Below, piece after piece: positions 25,342 through 33,732 of a stretch of DNA of 64,000 nucleotides. The notes under the pieces are model-generated. The model made no database searches. It was not told the origin of the DNA and saw nothing but the letters and a program-made list of their open reading frames with translations. How positions within the stretch are numbered: position 1 is the first letter of the stretch; each line of letters starts with the position of its first letter. This DNA is from Nocardiopsis_B sediminis (GTDB lineage Bacteria > Actinomycetota > Actinomycetes > Streptosporangiales > Streptosporangiaceae). The stretch lies in the NCBI RefSeq assembly GCF_042650565.1, contig NZ_JBHSBH010000009.1, positions 62,001 to 126,000 of the forward strand, read 5' to 3'. Made by a program: the position numbers and the translations under genes.

Positions 25342-25768
25342 CGCCGCTCCTTCCTCACCGCGCCGGTTCGGGCCGGCGGCACCGCCCGCCGATTCGGGCG
25401 GGTCGGCCCAGGTTACCCCGTCTGTCCGGTACCGCCGCTGCGGCCAGAGCGGCCGGGGAAGGCCGCAGCGGCGGTACCGGGCCGTGTTCCCGGGGGCACA
25501 AGGGCCTCCACGGGATCAATCGGACTCCGACGAACACACGGCTCATCCGGGCGGATGGTTCACGGCGGGCTTCCCGGCGCCCGCGCCGAGGCGACGGAGG
25601 GGGGTGGGGTCCGGCCGTCACGGCCCGTTATCCCCGAGTTCGGTGGTGCGCCGCTGTGGGCTTCGGTAGGTTCGGCCGGGTGGCGTCACCGGAGCGTGGC
25701 GGCGACGCGACACCGTGCAGCCGCCTCCTTCACGCCGATCACAGCCCCCGATAGAGACACTTTCCGCC
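25342..25768. other. Divergent intergenic region, 427 bp
   Basis: Lies between the divergent starts of the TIGR03089 gene and a membrane glycosyltransferase gene. It contains a very strong hairpin (25426-25480) and otherwise no clear coding signal. Promoters for both genes should be on either side of the hairpin. Confidence 0.5.
25426..25480. repeat. Perfect 20-bp inverted repeat between divergent genes
   Basis: CCGGTACCGCCGCTGCGGCC at 25426-25445 is repeated inverted without mismatch at 25461-25480, around a 15-nt GC-rich loop. Both flanking genes point away from it, so it is not a simple end-of-gene terminator. Confidence 0.9.
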
Positions 25769-27790
25769 ATGCCCCCGAGCCCCGGACGCCTCTTCGCCCG
25801 CGTCACCGCCCTGCCGGCCATCGCCTTGGGCGCGTGGCTGCTGGTGGCGTTCCCGCTGCTGCTCCTCGGCCTGTTCACGCCGCTCGCCGGGGCGCTGGCC
25901 GGGATCCCGGCGGTGGCGGCGGCGGTCGTGCTGCTGCCCCGGCTGCTGCCGGACCTGCCCGAGGAGGACGTCCCGTGGTGGCCTCTCGCGGCCACGGCGC
26001 TGATCACCCTCGCGTTCGCGGCGGTCCAGGTCGCCTACCACGCCGAGGCGCTGGTGATCCGGCGCGACCCGTCCTCCTACGCCCAGTTCACCGCGTGGAT
26101 CGCGCAGAACGGGTCGCTGCCCATCCCGCAGCAGCGCGACCTGATCGCCGGCGACGACCCGGCGCTGATCTACGGCAGCCTCGCCTTCTACCAGGTCGGC
26201 GACGTCGTCTGGCCGCAGTTCCTCGCGGGCGCGCCGCTCGTGCTGTCCATCGGCTACTGGATCGGCGGGCTGACCGGTATGGTCGTCGTCCCGCCCCTGC
26301 TGGGCGCGCTGGGCGTGCTCACCTTCGCCGGGCTGGCCGCGCGGCTGATCGGGGCGCGGTGGGCCCCGCTCGCGGCGCTGCTGCTGGCGGTCTGCCTGCC
26401 CGAGCAGTGGGTGAGCCGGTCCACCTACAGCGAACCCCTCGCGCAGGTGCTCCTGCTGGGCGCGCTCGTGCTCGCCTACGACGCGCTGTCGACGCGGACG
26501 GACCTGCGCGGGCGCTGGGGCGCGCCGCACGCGCTGTCGGCCGCCGCCGGGCTCGTGTTCGGGCTCGGCCTGGTGGTGCGCATCGACGCCATCCGCGACC
26601 TGCTGCCCGTGGTCGCCTTCATCGGCCTGCTGCTCCTGGCCCGCCGCGGCCAGGCGGTCCCGCTGCTCGCCGGGCTGGCGGTGGGGCTGGGCTACGGGTT
26701 CACCGCGGGCTTCGGGCTCTCGGCCCCCTACCTCGACTACCTGTCGGCGTCGCTGGACCCCCTGCTGCTGCTCAGCGCGGGCGTGGTCGTCCTGACCGCC
26801 GTCCTGACCGCCGTCCTGTGGCGCCGCGGCGTGCCGCGCACGGACCGGCCCGGGTGGCTGCCCACCGCCGCGGCCCTGCTGTCGATCGCGGTGGTGGCGG
26901 CCCTGGCGGCCCGGCCCCTGGTCTACGTCGCGCGCGGCCACGGTGACGACGCCACCGGCGTCTTCGTCGGGCAGGTGCAGCAGGCCGAAGGGCTGCCGGT
27001 CGACCCCGACCGCACCTACGACGAGATGAGCCTGTACTGGGTCGGGTGGTACCTGGGGCTGGGCACGGTGCTCTTCGCCACCCTCGGCGTGGCCCTCGTG
27101 GTGCGCCGGATCCTCCAGCGCCGCGACCCCCAGTGGGTGCTGCCCGCGATGGTGTTCATCTGGACGGTCGCCACCACCCTCGCCCGCCCCGCCATCACCC
27201 CCGACCACCCGTGGGCCGCCCGCCGCCTGGTGGTCCTGGTGCTGCCCGCGTTCGTGCTGTTCGCGGTCTGGTTCGCGGCCTGGCTCATCCGGCGCCTGCG
27301 CGAGATCCGGCCCGCACCGGGGCCGTGGGCCGCGGCAGGGGCGGCGGCGTTCTGCTCCGCCGTGCTCCTGGCGCCCACCGCGATCACCGCCGCCGGGGTG
27401 ATGACCTACCGTTCCGATGTGGGCAGCATCCGCGGCGCCGAGGCGCTGTGCCGCGAGATCCCGGACGACGCGAGCGTCGTCATCGTCGACGGCCTCTACT
27501 ACGCCTACATGCCGCTCATCCGCGGGGTCTGCGGGGTGCCGACCGCCGCCGTGTCCGGCACCGACACCGTCGCCGACGTCCAGCGGGTCGTCGGCGAGAT
27601 CGAGGAGCGGGGCCGCACGCCCGTCCTCGCGGCGTCGGAGCCCGACGCGATCTTCGCGGCCGAGCCGTCGGTCAAAGCGGTCTCCCACCCCTTCGACGTG
27701 CAGAGCGACCAGGATATGAGCACACTCATGGAGCCGCCGGCCGGCTCCTGGCCCTTCACCGGCGACGTGTGGATCGCCGTGCTGTCCTGA
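25769..27790 (+). CDS. Polytopic membrane glycosyltransferase-like protein (GT-C type)
   Basis: A 673-residue membrane protein with roughly 12 or 13 hydrophobic segments and a soluble C-terminal domain of about 120 residues. The first external loop (ALVIRRDPSSYAQFTAWIAQNGSLPIP) contains an acidic/Arg motif, as in GT-C enzymes that use polyprenyl-phosphate sugars. The segment with RSTYSEPLAQVLLLGALVLAYD is also typical. The next gene encodes a polyprenyl-phosphate glycosyltransferase that could supply its donor. Exact family and product are unknown. The ATG at 25769 begins a plausible positive-inside first helix; there is no strong ribosome-binding site. Confidence 0.75.
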   Translation: MPPSPGRLFARVTALPAIALGAWLLVAFPLLLLGLFTPLAGALAGIPAVAAAVVLLPRLLPDLPEEDVPWWPLAATALITLAFAAVQVAYHAEALVIRRDPSSYAQFTAWIAQNGSLPIPQQRDLIAGDDPALIYGSLAFYQVGDVVWPQFLAGAPLVLSIGYWIGGLTGMVVVPPLLGALGVLTFAGLAARLIGARWAPLAALLLAVCLPEQWVSRSTYSEPLAQVLLLGALVLAYDALSTRTDLRGRWGAPHALSAAAGLVFGLGLVVRIDAIRDLLPVVAFIGLLLLARRGQAVPLLAGLAVGLGYGFTAGFGLSAPYLDYLSASLDPLLLLSAGVVVLTAVLTAVLWRRGVPRTDRPGWLPTAAALLSIAVVAALAARPLVYVARGHGDDATGVFVGQVQQAEGLPVDPDRTYDEMSLYWVGWYLGLGTVLFATLGVALVVRRILQRRDPQWVLPAMVFIWTVATTLARPAITPDHPWAARRLVVLVLPAFVLFAVWFAAWLIRRLREIRPAPGPWAAAGAAAFCSAVLLAPTAITAAGVMTYRSDVGSIRGAEALCREIPDDASVVIVDGLYYAYMPLIRGVCGVPTAAVSGTDTVADVQRVVGEIEERGRTPVLAASEPDAIFAAEPSVKAVSHPFDVQSDQDMSTLMEPPAGSWPFTGDVWIAVLS

Positions 27791-27793
27791 CCA

Positions 27794-27826
27794 TGGGCCG
27801 CCACCCCACCCCACAACGGCGGCCCA
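27794..27826 (+). terminator. Possible hairpin between two glycosylation genes
   Basis: TGGGCCGCC and GGCGGCCCA pair over 9 bp around a C/A-rich 15-nt loop, just after the membrane protein stop. The motif accccaccccac recurs at about 27803 and 27833. It may only attenuate, since the next gene continues on the same strand. Confidence 0.4.
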
Positions 27827-27865
27827 CGACCCCACCCCACGACCCCGCTACCCCGTGAGCCCACC

Positions 27866-28795
27866 GTGAACGAGACACCCCAGTCACCCGACGGGGCGCA
27901 GGAACCGCGCCCCCACGTCAGCATCGTGCTGCCCTGCTACAACGAGCAGGACCACGTGGTCCAGGAGGTCGAGCGGATCTGCGCCGCGATGGACGCCTCC
28001 GGGCACGCCTACGAGCTGCTGGCCGTCGACGACGCCTCCACCGACGACACCCTGCTCCGGCTGCGCAGCGCCGAGCCCGGCCACCCGCACCTGCGCGTCA
28101 TCGCCTTCGGGCACAACGGCGGGGCCGGCACGGTGCGCCGGATCGGCACCCAGCGGGCGCGCGGCGAGATCGTCGTGTGGACCGACGCCGACATGAGCTA
28201 CCCCAACGAGCGGATCCCCGACCTGGTGGCCCTGCTCGACGAGAACCCCGACATCGACCAGGTCGTGGGCGCCCGCACGCACGAGGCCGGCTCGCACAAG
28301 CTGCTCCGCGTCCCCACCAAGTGGCTGATCCGCAAACTCGCCGAGCGGCTGACCAATACCCGCATCCCCGACCTCAACTCCGGGCTGCGGGCGTTCCGCC
28401 GCGAGGTGTCCCTGCCCTACCTGCGCCTGCTGCCACCCGGGTTCTCCTGCGTCACCACCATCACCCTGGCGTTCCTGTCCAACCAGCACCAGGTGCACTA
28501 CACGCCCATCGACTACGCCACGCGGGCGGGCACGTCCAAGTTCCACTTCGTGCGCGACGCCTACCGCTACATCCTCCAGGTGCTGCGGATGGTCATGTAC
28601 TTCAACCCGCTCAACGTGCTCATGCCGCTCGCCCTGTGGCTGCTGGGGATCGGGGCGGGCAAATTCGTGTTCGACATGGTCCGCCAGCCGCTCTACGTAC
28701 CCAACAACACGATCATGCTGTTCATGACCGGGCTGATGGTGGCGTCCATGGCGCTCCTGGCCGACCTCATCGTCCGATCACGCAACGGGAGCTGA
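27866..28795 (+). CDS. Polyprenyl-phosphate glycosyltransferase (family 2, DPM1/ArnC-like)
   Basis: A 309-residue GT2 enzyme. It has VSIVLPCYNEQDHVVQEVER, LAVDDASTDDT and the metal site VVWTDADMSYPNERI (DAD). LNSGLRAFRRE is the marker of dolichyl/undecaprenyl-phosphate transferases. Two hydrophobic segments at the C-terminus (about 245-300) anchor it, as in ArnC/GtrB-type proteins. It probably charges a polyprenyl phosphate with one sugar for use outside the membrane, perhaps by the preceding GT-C-type protein. The GTG start lies 75 nt after that gene. The sugar is not predictable. Confidence 0.9.
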   Translation: MNETPQSPDGAQEPRPHVSIVLPCYNEQDHVVQEVERICAAMDASGHAYELLAVDDASTDDTLLRLRSAEPGHPHLRVIAFGHNGGAGTVRRIGTQRARGEIVVWTDADMSYPNERIPDLVALLDENPDIDQVVGARTHEAGSHKLLRVPTKWLIRKLAERLTNTRIPDLNSGLRAFRREVSLPYLRLLPPGFSCVTTITLAFLSNQHQVHYTPIDYATRAGTSKFHFVRDAYRYILQVLRMVMYFNPLNVLMPLALWLLGIGAGKFVFDMVRQPLYVPNNTIMLFMTGLMVASMALLADLIVRSRNGS

Positions 28796-28814
28796 GGGGG
28801 GAGGGGCGGCGGCG

Positions 28815-29930
28815 ATGCGGATCACGCTGATCGGCCCGGCCCACCCCTACAAGGGGGGCGGGGCGCGGCACACCACCGAACTCGCGCACCGGCTTGCGGC
28901 GCGCGGCCACGACGTCGTCATCGAGTCCTGGCGGGCGCAGTACCCGGCGGCCCTGTACCCGGGGCGGCAGACCATCGACGTGCCCGAGGCCGACCTGTTC
29001 GCGGGCACCCGGCACGACCTGGCGTGGTACCGGCCCGACGGGTGGCACCGCATCGGGCGGCGGGCGGGGCGCGGCGCCGACCTGGTGGTCGTGACCGTGT
29101 TCTCGCCGGTGCAGGTGGTGCCCTACCTCGGGATCCTCGGCGGGGTCGGGGGGCGGGCGCGCACGGTCGCCCTCTGCCACAACGTGCTGCCGCACGAGCG
29201 GCGCGCCGTCGACGTGGCGCTCACCCGGGCCCTCCTACGCCGCGTCGGCACCGTCCTCACCCACTCCCCGGCACAGGCGCGCCTGGCCGGCGCCCTGGTC
29301 CGGGGGACCGGGACGGAGGTGCGCACGGCGGCCCTGCCGCCCCACCTGCCGGATATGGGAGGGGCCGCCAAGGGAGGGGGAGCCCGGAGCGAGGGGGCGG
29401 CAAGGGAACCCGTCCGTGACCACCTGCTCTTCTTCGGCATCGTGCGTCCCTACAAGGGGGTCGACGTCCTTCTGCGTGCGCTGGCCGCCGGAGCACCGCC
29501 CTCGGTCACGCTGACGGTCGCCGGGGAGGTCTGGGGCGGATCCGAGGGGCTGCGGTCGCTCGCCGCCGAGCTGGGGATCGCCGACCGGGTGGAATTCCGC
29601 GAGGGCTACGTCGCCTCGTCGGACCTGCCGGAGCTGTTCGGCGCCGCCGACGCGCTCGTCCTGCCCTACCGGTCGGCGACCGCCACGCAGAACGTCTGGC
29701 TCGCCCACGAGCACGGCCTCCCGGTGATCGCCACCCGAGCGGGCACCCTGGCCGGCCAGGTCCGCGACGGCATCGACGGCCTCCTGTGCACCCCGGGCGA
29801 CCCCGGCGACCTCGCACGGGCGCTCGCGGACTTCTACACCGAGGGAACCCCCGAGCGCCTGCGGGCGAGCGTGCGCCCGGTGGACCCGGGCCCGTACTGG
29901 GACACCTACATCGACGCACTGACGACCTGA
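28815..29930 (+). CDS. Family 4 glycosyltransferase
   Basis: A 371-residue GT-B enzyme. The N-terminal loop GPAHPYKGGGARHTTELAHRLAARGHDV is the acceptor-side glycine loop. HNVLPHERR and LTHSPAQARLAG follow. The C-terminal half has LLFFGIVRPYKGVDVLLRAL, LTVAGEVWG and LPYRSATATQNVWLAHEHGLPVIATRAG at the donor site. A Gly/Ala/Arg insert (about 176-195) separates the two domains. The ATG follows GAGGGGAGGGGCGG and lies 19 nt after the previous stop, so the two genes form an operon. It closes the wall-polymer locus. Confidence 0.9.
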   Translation: MRITLIGPAHPYKGGGARHTTELAHRLAARGHDVVIESWRAQYPAALYPGRQTIDVPEADLFAGTRHDLAWYRPDGWHRIGRRAGRGADLVVVTVFSPVQVVPYLGILGGVGGRARTVALCHNVLPHERRAVDVALTRALLRRVGTVLTHSPAQARLAGALVRGTGTEVRTAALPPHLPDMGGAAKGGGARSEGAAREPVRDHLLFFGIVRPYKGVDVLLRALAAGAPPSVTLTVAGEVWGGSEGLRSLAAELGIADRVEFREGYVASSDLPELFGAADALVLPYRSATATQNVWLAHEHGLPVIATRAGTLAGQVRDGIDGLLCTPGDPGDLARALADFYTEGTPERLRASVRPVDPGPYWDTYIDALTT

Positions 29931-30010
29931 GAGGAGGGGCGACCGGGAGGCGCGGGGCCCGTCAAGGGAACCGACCCGTCGGCCTCAACGACGCCATTAG
30001 TGTGGGGCGC

Positions 30011-31156
30011 ATGACGTTCGACGGGTTTGAGACGCTGGCCATTCACGCCGGTCAGGAGGCCGACGCCGAGACGGGCGCGGTCGTTGTCCCCATCTACCAG
30101 ACGAGCACCTACGCCCAGGACGGTGTCGGCGGCCTGCGCGGCGGGTTCGAGTACTCCCGCACCGCCAATCCCACCCGCGTCGCTCTGGAGGAGTGCCTGG
30201 CGGCCCTGGAGTCCGGGATCCGCGGGCTGGCGTTCGCGTCGGGCATGGCGGCCGAGGACACCCTGCTGCGCACGGTGCTCAACCCCGGCGACCACGTGAT
30301 CATCCCCGGCGACGCCTACGGCGGCACGTTCCGGCTGTTCGCCAAGGTGCTGGAGCGGTGGGGGGTGCGCTGGGAGGCGGTGCCGCAGTCCGACCTCGCC
30401 GCGGTGCGCGCGGCGGTGCGGCCCGAGACCGCGCTGATCTGGACCGAGACCCCCACCAACCCGCTGCTGAACATCACCGACATCGAGGCACTGGCCGAGA
30501 TCGCCCACGACGCGGGCGCGCTGCTCGTGGTCGACAACACCTTCGCCTCGCCCTACCTCCAGCAGCCGCTGCCGCTCGGCGCCGACGTCGTCGTCCACTC
30601 CACCACCAAGTACCTGGGCGGGCACTCCGACGTGGTGGGCGGCGCCCTCGTCGTCGCCGACCCTGAGCTGGGGGAGCGGCTGGCGTTCCACCAGAACACC
30701 ATGGGCGCGGTGGCGGGGCCGTTCGACGCGTGGCTGACCCTGCGGGGGATCAAGACGCTGGGCGTGCGGATGGACCGGCACAGCGCGAACGCGGAGCGCA
30801 TCGTGGCGGAACTGGAGGGCCACCCCGCGGTAGCGGAGGTCTTCTACCCGGGCCTCGCCGACCACCCGGGCCACAAGGTCGCCGAACGCCAGATGCGCGC
30901 CTTCGGGGGCATGGTCTCCTTCCGCCTGACGGGCGGCGAGCCCGCAGCGCTGCGCGTGTGCGAGCAGACCAGGGTCTTCACCCTGGGGGAGTCGCTGGGC
31001 GGAGTCGAGTCGCTGATCGAACACCCGGGCCGCATGACCCACGCCTCGACAGCCGGCTCCCCATTGGAGGTCCCGGCGGACCTGGTCCGCCTCTCGGTAG
31101 GCATCGAATCGGCCGACGACCTGGTGGCGGACCTCAGGGCGGCCCTGGAGCCGTGA
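30011..31156 (+). CDS. metB: Cystathionine gamma-synthase / trans-sulfuration PLP enzyme
   Basis: A 381-residue Cys/Met-metabolism PLP enzyme of normal length. It has the active-site Tyr and Arg in YSRTANPTR, the phosphate-binding ASGMAAEDT, the Asp that holds the pyridine nitrogen in VVDNTF, the Schiff-base Lys200 in HSTTKYLGGHSD, and LGESLGGVESLIEHPGRMTHAS near the end. The family covers cystathionine gamma-synthase, gamma-lyase and O-acetylhomoserine sulfhydrylase. The short DGVGGLRGGFEYSR region favours synthase or lyase. The ATG at 30011 is used; a GTG at 30002 is possible. It is unrelated to the wall genes before it. Confidence 0.9.
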   Translation: MTFDGFETLAIHAGQEADAETGAVVVPIYQTSTYAQDGVGGLRGGFEYSRTANPTRVALEECLAALESGIRGLAFASGMAAEDTLLRTVLNPGDHVIIPGDAYGGTFRLFAKVLERWGVRWEAVPQSDLAAVRAAVRPETALIWTETPTNPLLNITDIEALAEIAHDAGALLVVDNTFASPYLQQPLPLGADVVVHSTTKYLGGHSDVVGGALVVADPELGERLAFHQNTMGAVAGPFDAWLTLRGIKTLGVRMDRHSANAERIVAELEGHPAVAEVFYPGLADHPGHKVAERQMRAFGGMVSFRLTGGEPAALRVCEQTRVFTLGESLGGVESLIEHPGRMTHASTAGSPLEVPADLVRLSVGIESADDLVADLRAALEP

Positions 31157-31160
31157 GGAA

Positions 31161-31185
31161 CCGGCGGGGCNNNCCCCCCCGTCGG
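31161..31185 (+). terminator. Hairpin with an unresolved loop (three Ns)
   Basis: CCGGCGGGG and CCCCGTCGG pair with one G-U position. Three Ns (31171-31173) and extra Cs fall in the loop, so a stable GC hairpin may have caused the sequencing gap. It lies just after the trans-sulfuration gene. Confidence 0.5.
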
Positions 31186-31188
31186 CTG

Positions 31189-31356
31189 TCAGAGAGCGTC
31201 GATGTCGTCGAGAAGAGCCCGCCACTCGCCGAAGGGGAAGGCGAGGGTGGCCAGGCCCCGGTTCTGGGTGTCCCGCATGAAGATGGTCCGTCCTTCGGCG
31301 ACCTCGACGCAGTCGCCTCCGTTGCCGTCGCTGTAGCTGGACTTATGCCAGGTCAC
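31189..31356 (-). CDS. DUF397 protein (third of a tandem set)
   Basis: A 55-residue protein beginning MTWHKSSYSDGNGGDCVEVAEG and ending LAFPFGEWRALLDDIDAL, the whole DUF397 fold. AAGGG precedes the GTG by 9 nt. DUF397 proteins usually sit beside a helix-turn-helix regulator of the Scr1/WhiJ-like type in actinomycetes and influence development; the mechanism is not settled. It is 13 nt from the next upstream copy, so it belongs to one transcript with it. Confidence 0.85.
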   Translation of the reverse strand: MTWHKSSYSDGNGGDCVEVAEGRTIFMRDTQNRGLATLAFPFGEWRALLDDIDAL

Positions 31357-31369
31357 TTCATATATCCCT

Positions 31370-31546
31370 TCAGCTGAGCTCGCGGATGTCGGCGATCAAC
31401 GCCCACCATTCACGCGCAGGGAAGGCCAGGGCACCGCGTTCCTGGTTCTGACTGTCACGTACGAGGGTGACGCACCCTTCCGACACTTCGACACAAGAGC
31501 CGCTGGAACCGCTGTAACTCGACGTGTGCCAGGCCTTGTCAATCAT
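31370..31546 (-). CDS. DUF397 protein (second of a tandem set)
   Basis: A 58-residue DUF397 protein: AWHTSSYSGSSGSCVEVSEG, VTLVRDSQNQERGALAFPAREWWALIADI. It is the most divergent of the three copies: Gly/Ser replaces the Asp-Gly-Asn turn and a double Trp stands near the end. Its ATG lies 8 nt inside the end of the first copy, indicating translational coupling. Confidence 0.85.
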   Translation of the reverse strand: MIDKAWHTSSYSGSSGSCVEVSEGCVTLVRDSQNQERGALAFPAREWWALIADIRELS

Positions 31547-31733
31547 CGATCGAGAACCCGTCGATTTCGGCGAGCAGAGCCCGCCACTCGCTGGAGGGGA
31601 AGGCGAGGGTGGCGAGGTCCCGGTTCTGTGTGTCGCGGACGAAGGTCGTGCGGCCCTCAGCCACTTCGATGCAGTTGCCACCGTTGCCGTCGCTGTAGCT
31701 TGACTTGTGCCAGTCGTTGCGTGCATAGCTCAC
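31539..31733 (-). CDS. DUF397 protein (first of a tandem set)
   Basis: A 64-residue DUF397 protein: DWHKSSYSDGNGGNCIEVAEG, TTFVRDTQNRDLATLAFPSSEWRALLAEIDGF. GGGAG lies 7 nt before the GTG, the best ribosome-binding site of the three, as expected for the lead gene. It is closer to the third copy than to the second. A -35/-10 pair on the minus strand (TTGAAG and TAAATC, 16 nt apart, near 31770-31800) may drive the set. Confidence 0.85.
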   Translation of the reverse strand: MSYARNDWHKSSYSDGNGGNCIEVAEGRTTFVRDTQNRDLATLAFPSSEWRALLAEIDGFSIDD

Positions 31734-32098
31734 GACAAGTCTCCCTAGCGGACTTGTTTCCCAGATTTATCCATCGGGGGTCGCTCTTCAACTTGACAGT
31801 CCAGCATAGCCTCTTGCCTGGCATCGACATTTATCGATTTTCTCGTGCGCATGAGTGCAAGGTCTAGAGGATCGTCACCCCGAACGTCGCGCAATGTTGT
31901 CCTCAGGGAAGAGGCGGAGTCAAGTCGGGGAACCCTGCTCTGCGGTCCTCCAGCGGCACAAATCGACGAGGACCACGAAGACGAGCATTATCGGTACGCA
32001 ATCCCGATCGGGATATCTCCGACGGCACCGAGCGCGGCGGTTCGCCCCTATCTGTCCGAAACCGAATGCCGGCGCTCGTACATCGTCATGGGGCGGTG
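31734..32098. other. Divergent intergenic region without the expected HTH gene, 365 bp
   Basis: Separates the DUF397 set from the GHKL ATPase. It is clearly less GC-rich than the rest of the window and has overlapping short open frames but no recognisable protein. In most actinomycetes a helix-turn-helix gene would stand between these partners; none is visible. Confidence 0.6.
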
Positions 32099-32536
32099 AT
32101 GGGGATGTCCTATACGCGTGAATTCCCCGGATGGGCCGAGCGGGTCCGCGAGGCTCGCATCTGGGCCGACCAGGTCATGGCCGTCCACTCCGGATACGCC
32201 ATCCCGGACGACACGGCCGCCGCTGCCGTCCTGTGCCTGTCGGAAGCGGTGACCAACAGTCTGCGCTACTCGGCTTCCGGCCGCGGCGGCGTCTTCAAGG
32301 TGACAATCAAGCTGGACCGCCGCCGGGCAACCTTCGAGGTAGACGACGAAGGGTGTCCCGCCGGCGGGACGCTTCCCTTCATCCGTCCCCTCACCCCCAT
32401 GGCCCAGCACGGGCGCGGTCTTGCGCTGATCGACCACTTCGCCGACTCCTGGGCACCCCTCGCCCACCCGCGCACCGGCGTCACCTTCACGCTCACCTGG
32501 CAGCGCACCTCTGCCAGAGCAGCCGAAGCCTCCTGA
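32099..32536 (+). CDS. GHKL/HATPase_c protein (RsbW-like anti-sigma or regulatory kinase fold)
   Basis: A 145-residue single-domain GHKL ATPase. The N box is LCLSEAVTNSLRYSAS, the G1 box FEVDDEGCPAGG and the G2 box GRGLALIDHFADSW, so the ATP site looks intact. Such small proteins act as anti-sigma factors or, beside DUF397/HTH pairs, as regulators of development and secondary metabolism. ATGs at 32099 and 32105 are both possible. It is divergent from the DUF397 set and followed by a perfect hairpin, so it is monocistronic. Confidence 0.85.
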   Translation: MGMSYTREFPGWAERVREARIWADQVMAVHSGYAIPDDTAAAAVLCLSEAVTNSLRYSASGRGGVFKVTIKLDRRRATFEVDDEGCPAGGTLPFIRPLTPMAQHGRGLALIDHFADSWAPLAHPRTGVTFTLTWQRTSARAAEAS

Positions 32537-32541
32537 ACCCC

Positions 32542-32586
32542 CGCGTGCCGGTGCCTCCACCGAGGAGAGGAAGGCACCGGCACGCG
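32542..32586 (+). terminator. Strong terminator after the GHKL gene
   Basis: A perfect 15-bp stem, CGCGTGCCGGTGCCT/AGGCACCGGCACGCG, with a 15-nt purine-rich loop, 6 nt after the stop codon. Confidence 0.85.
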
Positions 32587-32650
32587 GACCAGTGTCTTGG
32601 GGCCGTGCTAAACCGGATGATCGACGGTTCCGCTCCACCGAAGGGACACC

Positions 32651-33610
32651 GTGGGCGACACACGCGACGAGAGCTCCGACGAACTGCGCCGCATCCCACT
32701 GATCATCGACACCGACATCGGTGGCGACGCCGACGACGCGCTGGCGGTGACGATCGCCGCTCGCTGTGTCCCGGACCTGGCACTGGTGGTCACCACCGAC
32801 GAGACGGGCCCAGATCACGGGCCGCGACAACGTGCCCGGTTCGCCCGCCACCTGCTGGACGCCATCGGCAGGCACGAAGTGCCCGTCGTGGCGGGCGCCT
32901 GCTTGGGGGAAACGCGGTACTACTGCGTGGACAGCCTGGTCCCGGCCGACGTCCCCGACCAGAAGACCGACGTCGTCGGCGCGGTGCGCGCGGTCGCCGC
33001 GGCTCATCCGGGACCGATCCGCTGGGTCGGCATGGGGCCGATGACGAACCTCGCCCGGGTGGTCGAGGAGGCGCCGGAGGCCGCGGCGCGGCTACGGGTG
33101 ACCCAGATGGGCGGCGCCCTGCGCTACCGCGACCCGGAACGCGCCGAGCACAACTTCCGCCTGGACGTCCCCGCGGTGCACGCGGTGTTCGCGGCCGTCG
33201 CCGAAGGCCGGCTGCCGCCCCCGGAGTTCGTCACCTCAGAGGTCACCTTCGTGCCGGCCATCAAGGTGACCCCGGATCACCCCGTCACCCGGCGCCTCGC
33301 CGCCCCGGACGCACCGCCCTGGGCCCACCTGCTCCACGCCCACCTGGACCGCTGGTTCGCCGGATCCGGCGGCTTCCGGATCCCCGGCACCCTCCAACAC
33401 GACGGCCTTACCCTGAGCGCCGCCTTGGGACTGCCCTACGTGGACTCCACGCCCATGCCGCTCGCCGTCGACGCCATCGGCCGCACCACCGAATCCCCCG
33501 ACGGAACCGTCGTCCAAGTCAGCGTCAGTGCCCGCTACCAGGCGTTCATGACCTGGCTGGAAACCAACCTCGACCCCGCCGCCATCCCCTCAGGCCCCTT
33601 CATGTCGTGA
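32651..33610 (+). CDS. Inosine/uridine-preferring nucleoside hydrolase family protein
   Basis: A 319-residue nucleoside hydrolase. The Ca-binding N-terminal motif reads IIDTDIGGDADDALA, close to the family DTDxGxDDA with one extra residue. GMGPMTNLARV, VTQMGGALRYRDPERAEHNFRLD and the C-terminal HDGLTLSAAL (catalytic His and Asp) complete the calcium pocket. It should cleave ribonucleosides, or a related N-glycoside, to base and sugar in the cytoplasm. GAAGGGA lies about 6 nt before the GTG. It is a lone gene next to the zeta-toxin operon on the other strand. Confidence 0.87.
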   Translation: MGDTRDESSDELRRIPLIIDTDIGGDADDALAVTIAARCVPDLALVVTTDETGPDHGPRQRARFARHLLDAIGRHEVPVVAGACLGETRYYCVDSLVPADVPDQKTDVVGAVRAVAAAHPGPIRWVGMGPMTNLARVVEEAPEAAARLRVTQMGGALRYRDPERAEHNFRLDVPAVHAVFAAVAEGRLPPPEFVTSEVTFVPAIKVTPDHPVTRRLAAPDAPPWAHLLHAHLDRWFAGSGGFRIPGTLQHDGLTLSAALGLPYVDSTPMPLAVDAIGRTTESPDGTVVQVSVSARYQAFMTWLETNLDPAAIPSGPFMS

Positions 33611-33732
33611 CCCGGGAGGGGGCCGATGAAGCCGTCCGGCGTTGGTCAGATGGCGTGCGCTTCCACCTTGCGGCCTTCCGGGGCCGGTCACCACGTGCCG
33701 CCCTTCATTCCGGAATCGAGCCCGGTTGCCGG

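Noticed and set aside
27794..27845. Repeated accccaccccac strings as a regulatory or CRISPR-like repeat
   Set aside because: Only two copies, low complexity and C-rich; chance is enough to explain them in this composition.
33611..33732. A terminator between the nucleoside hydrolase and zeta-toxin genes
   Set aside because: Short repeats of ccggtcacc are present but no stable hairpin of the kind seen elsewhere in the window.
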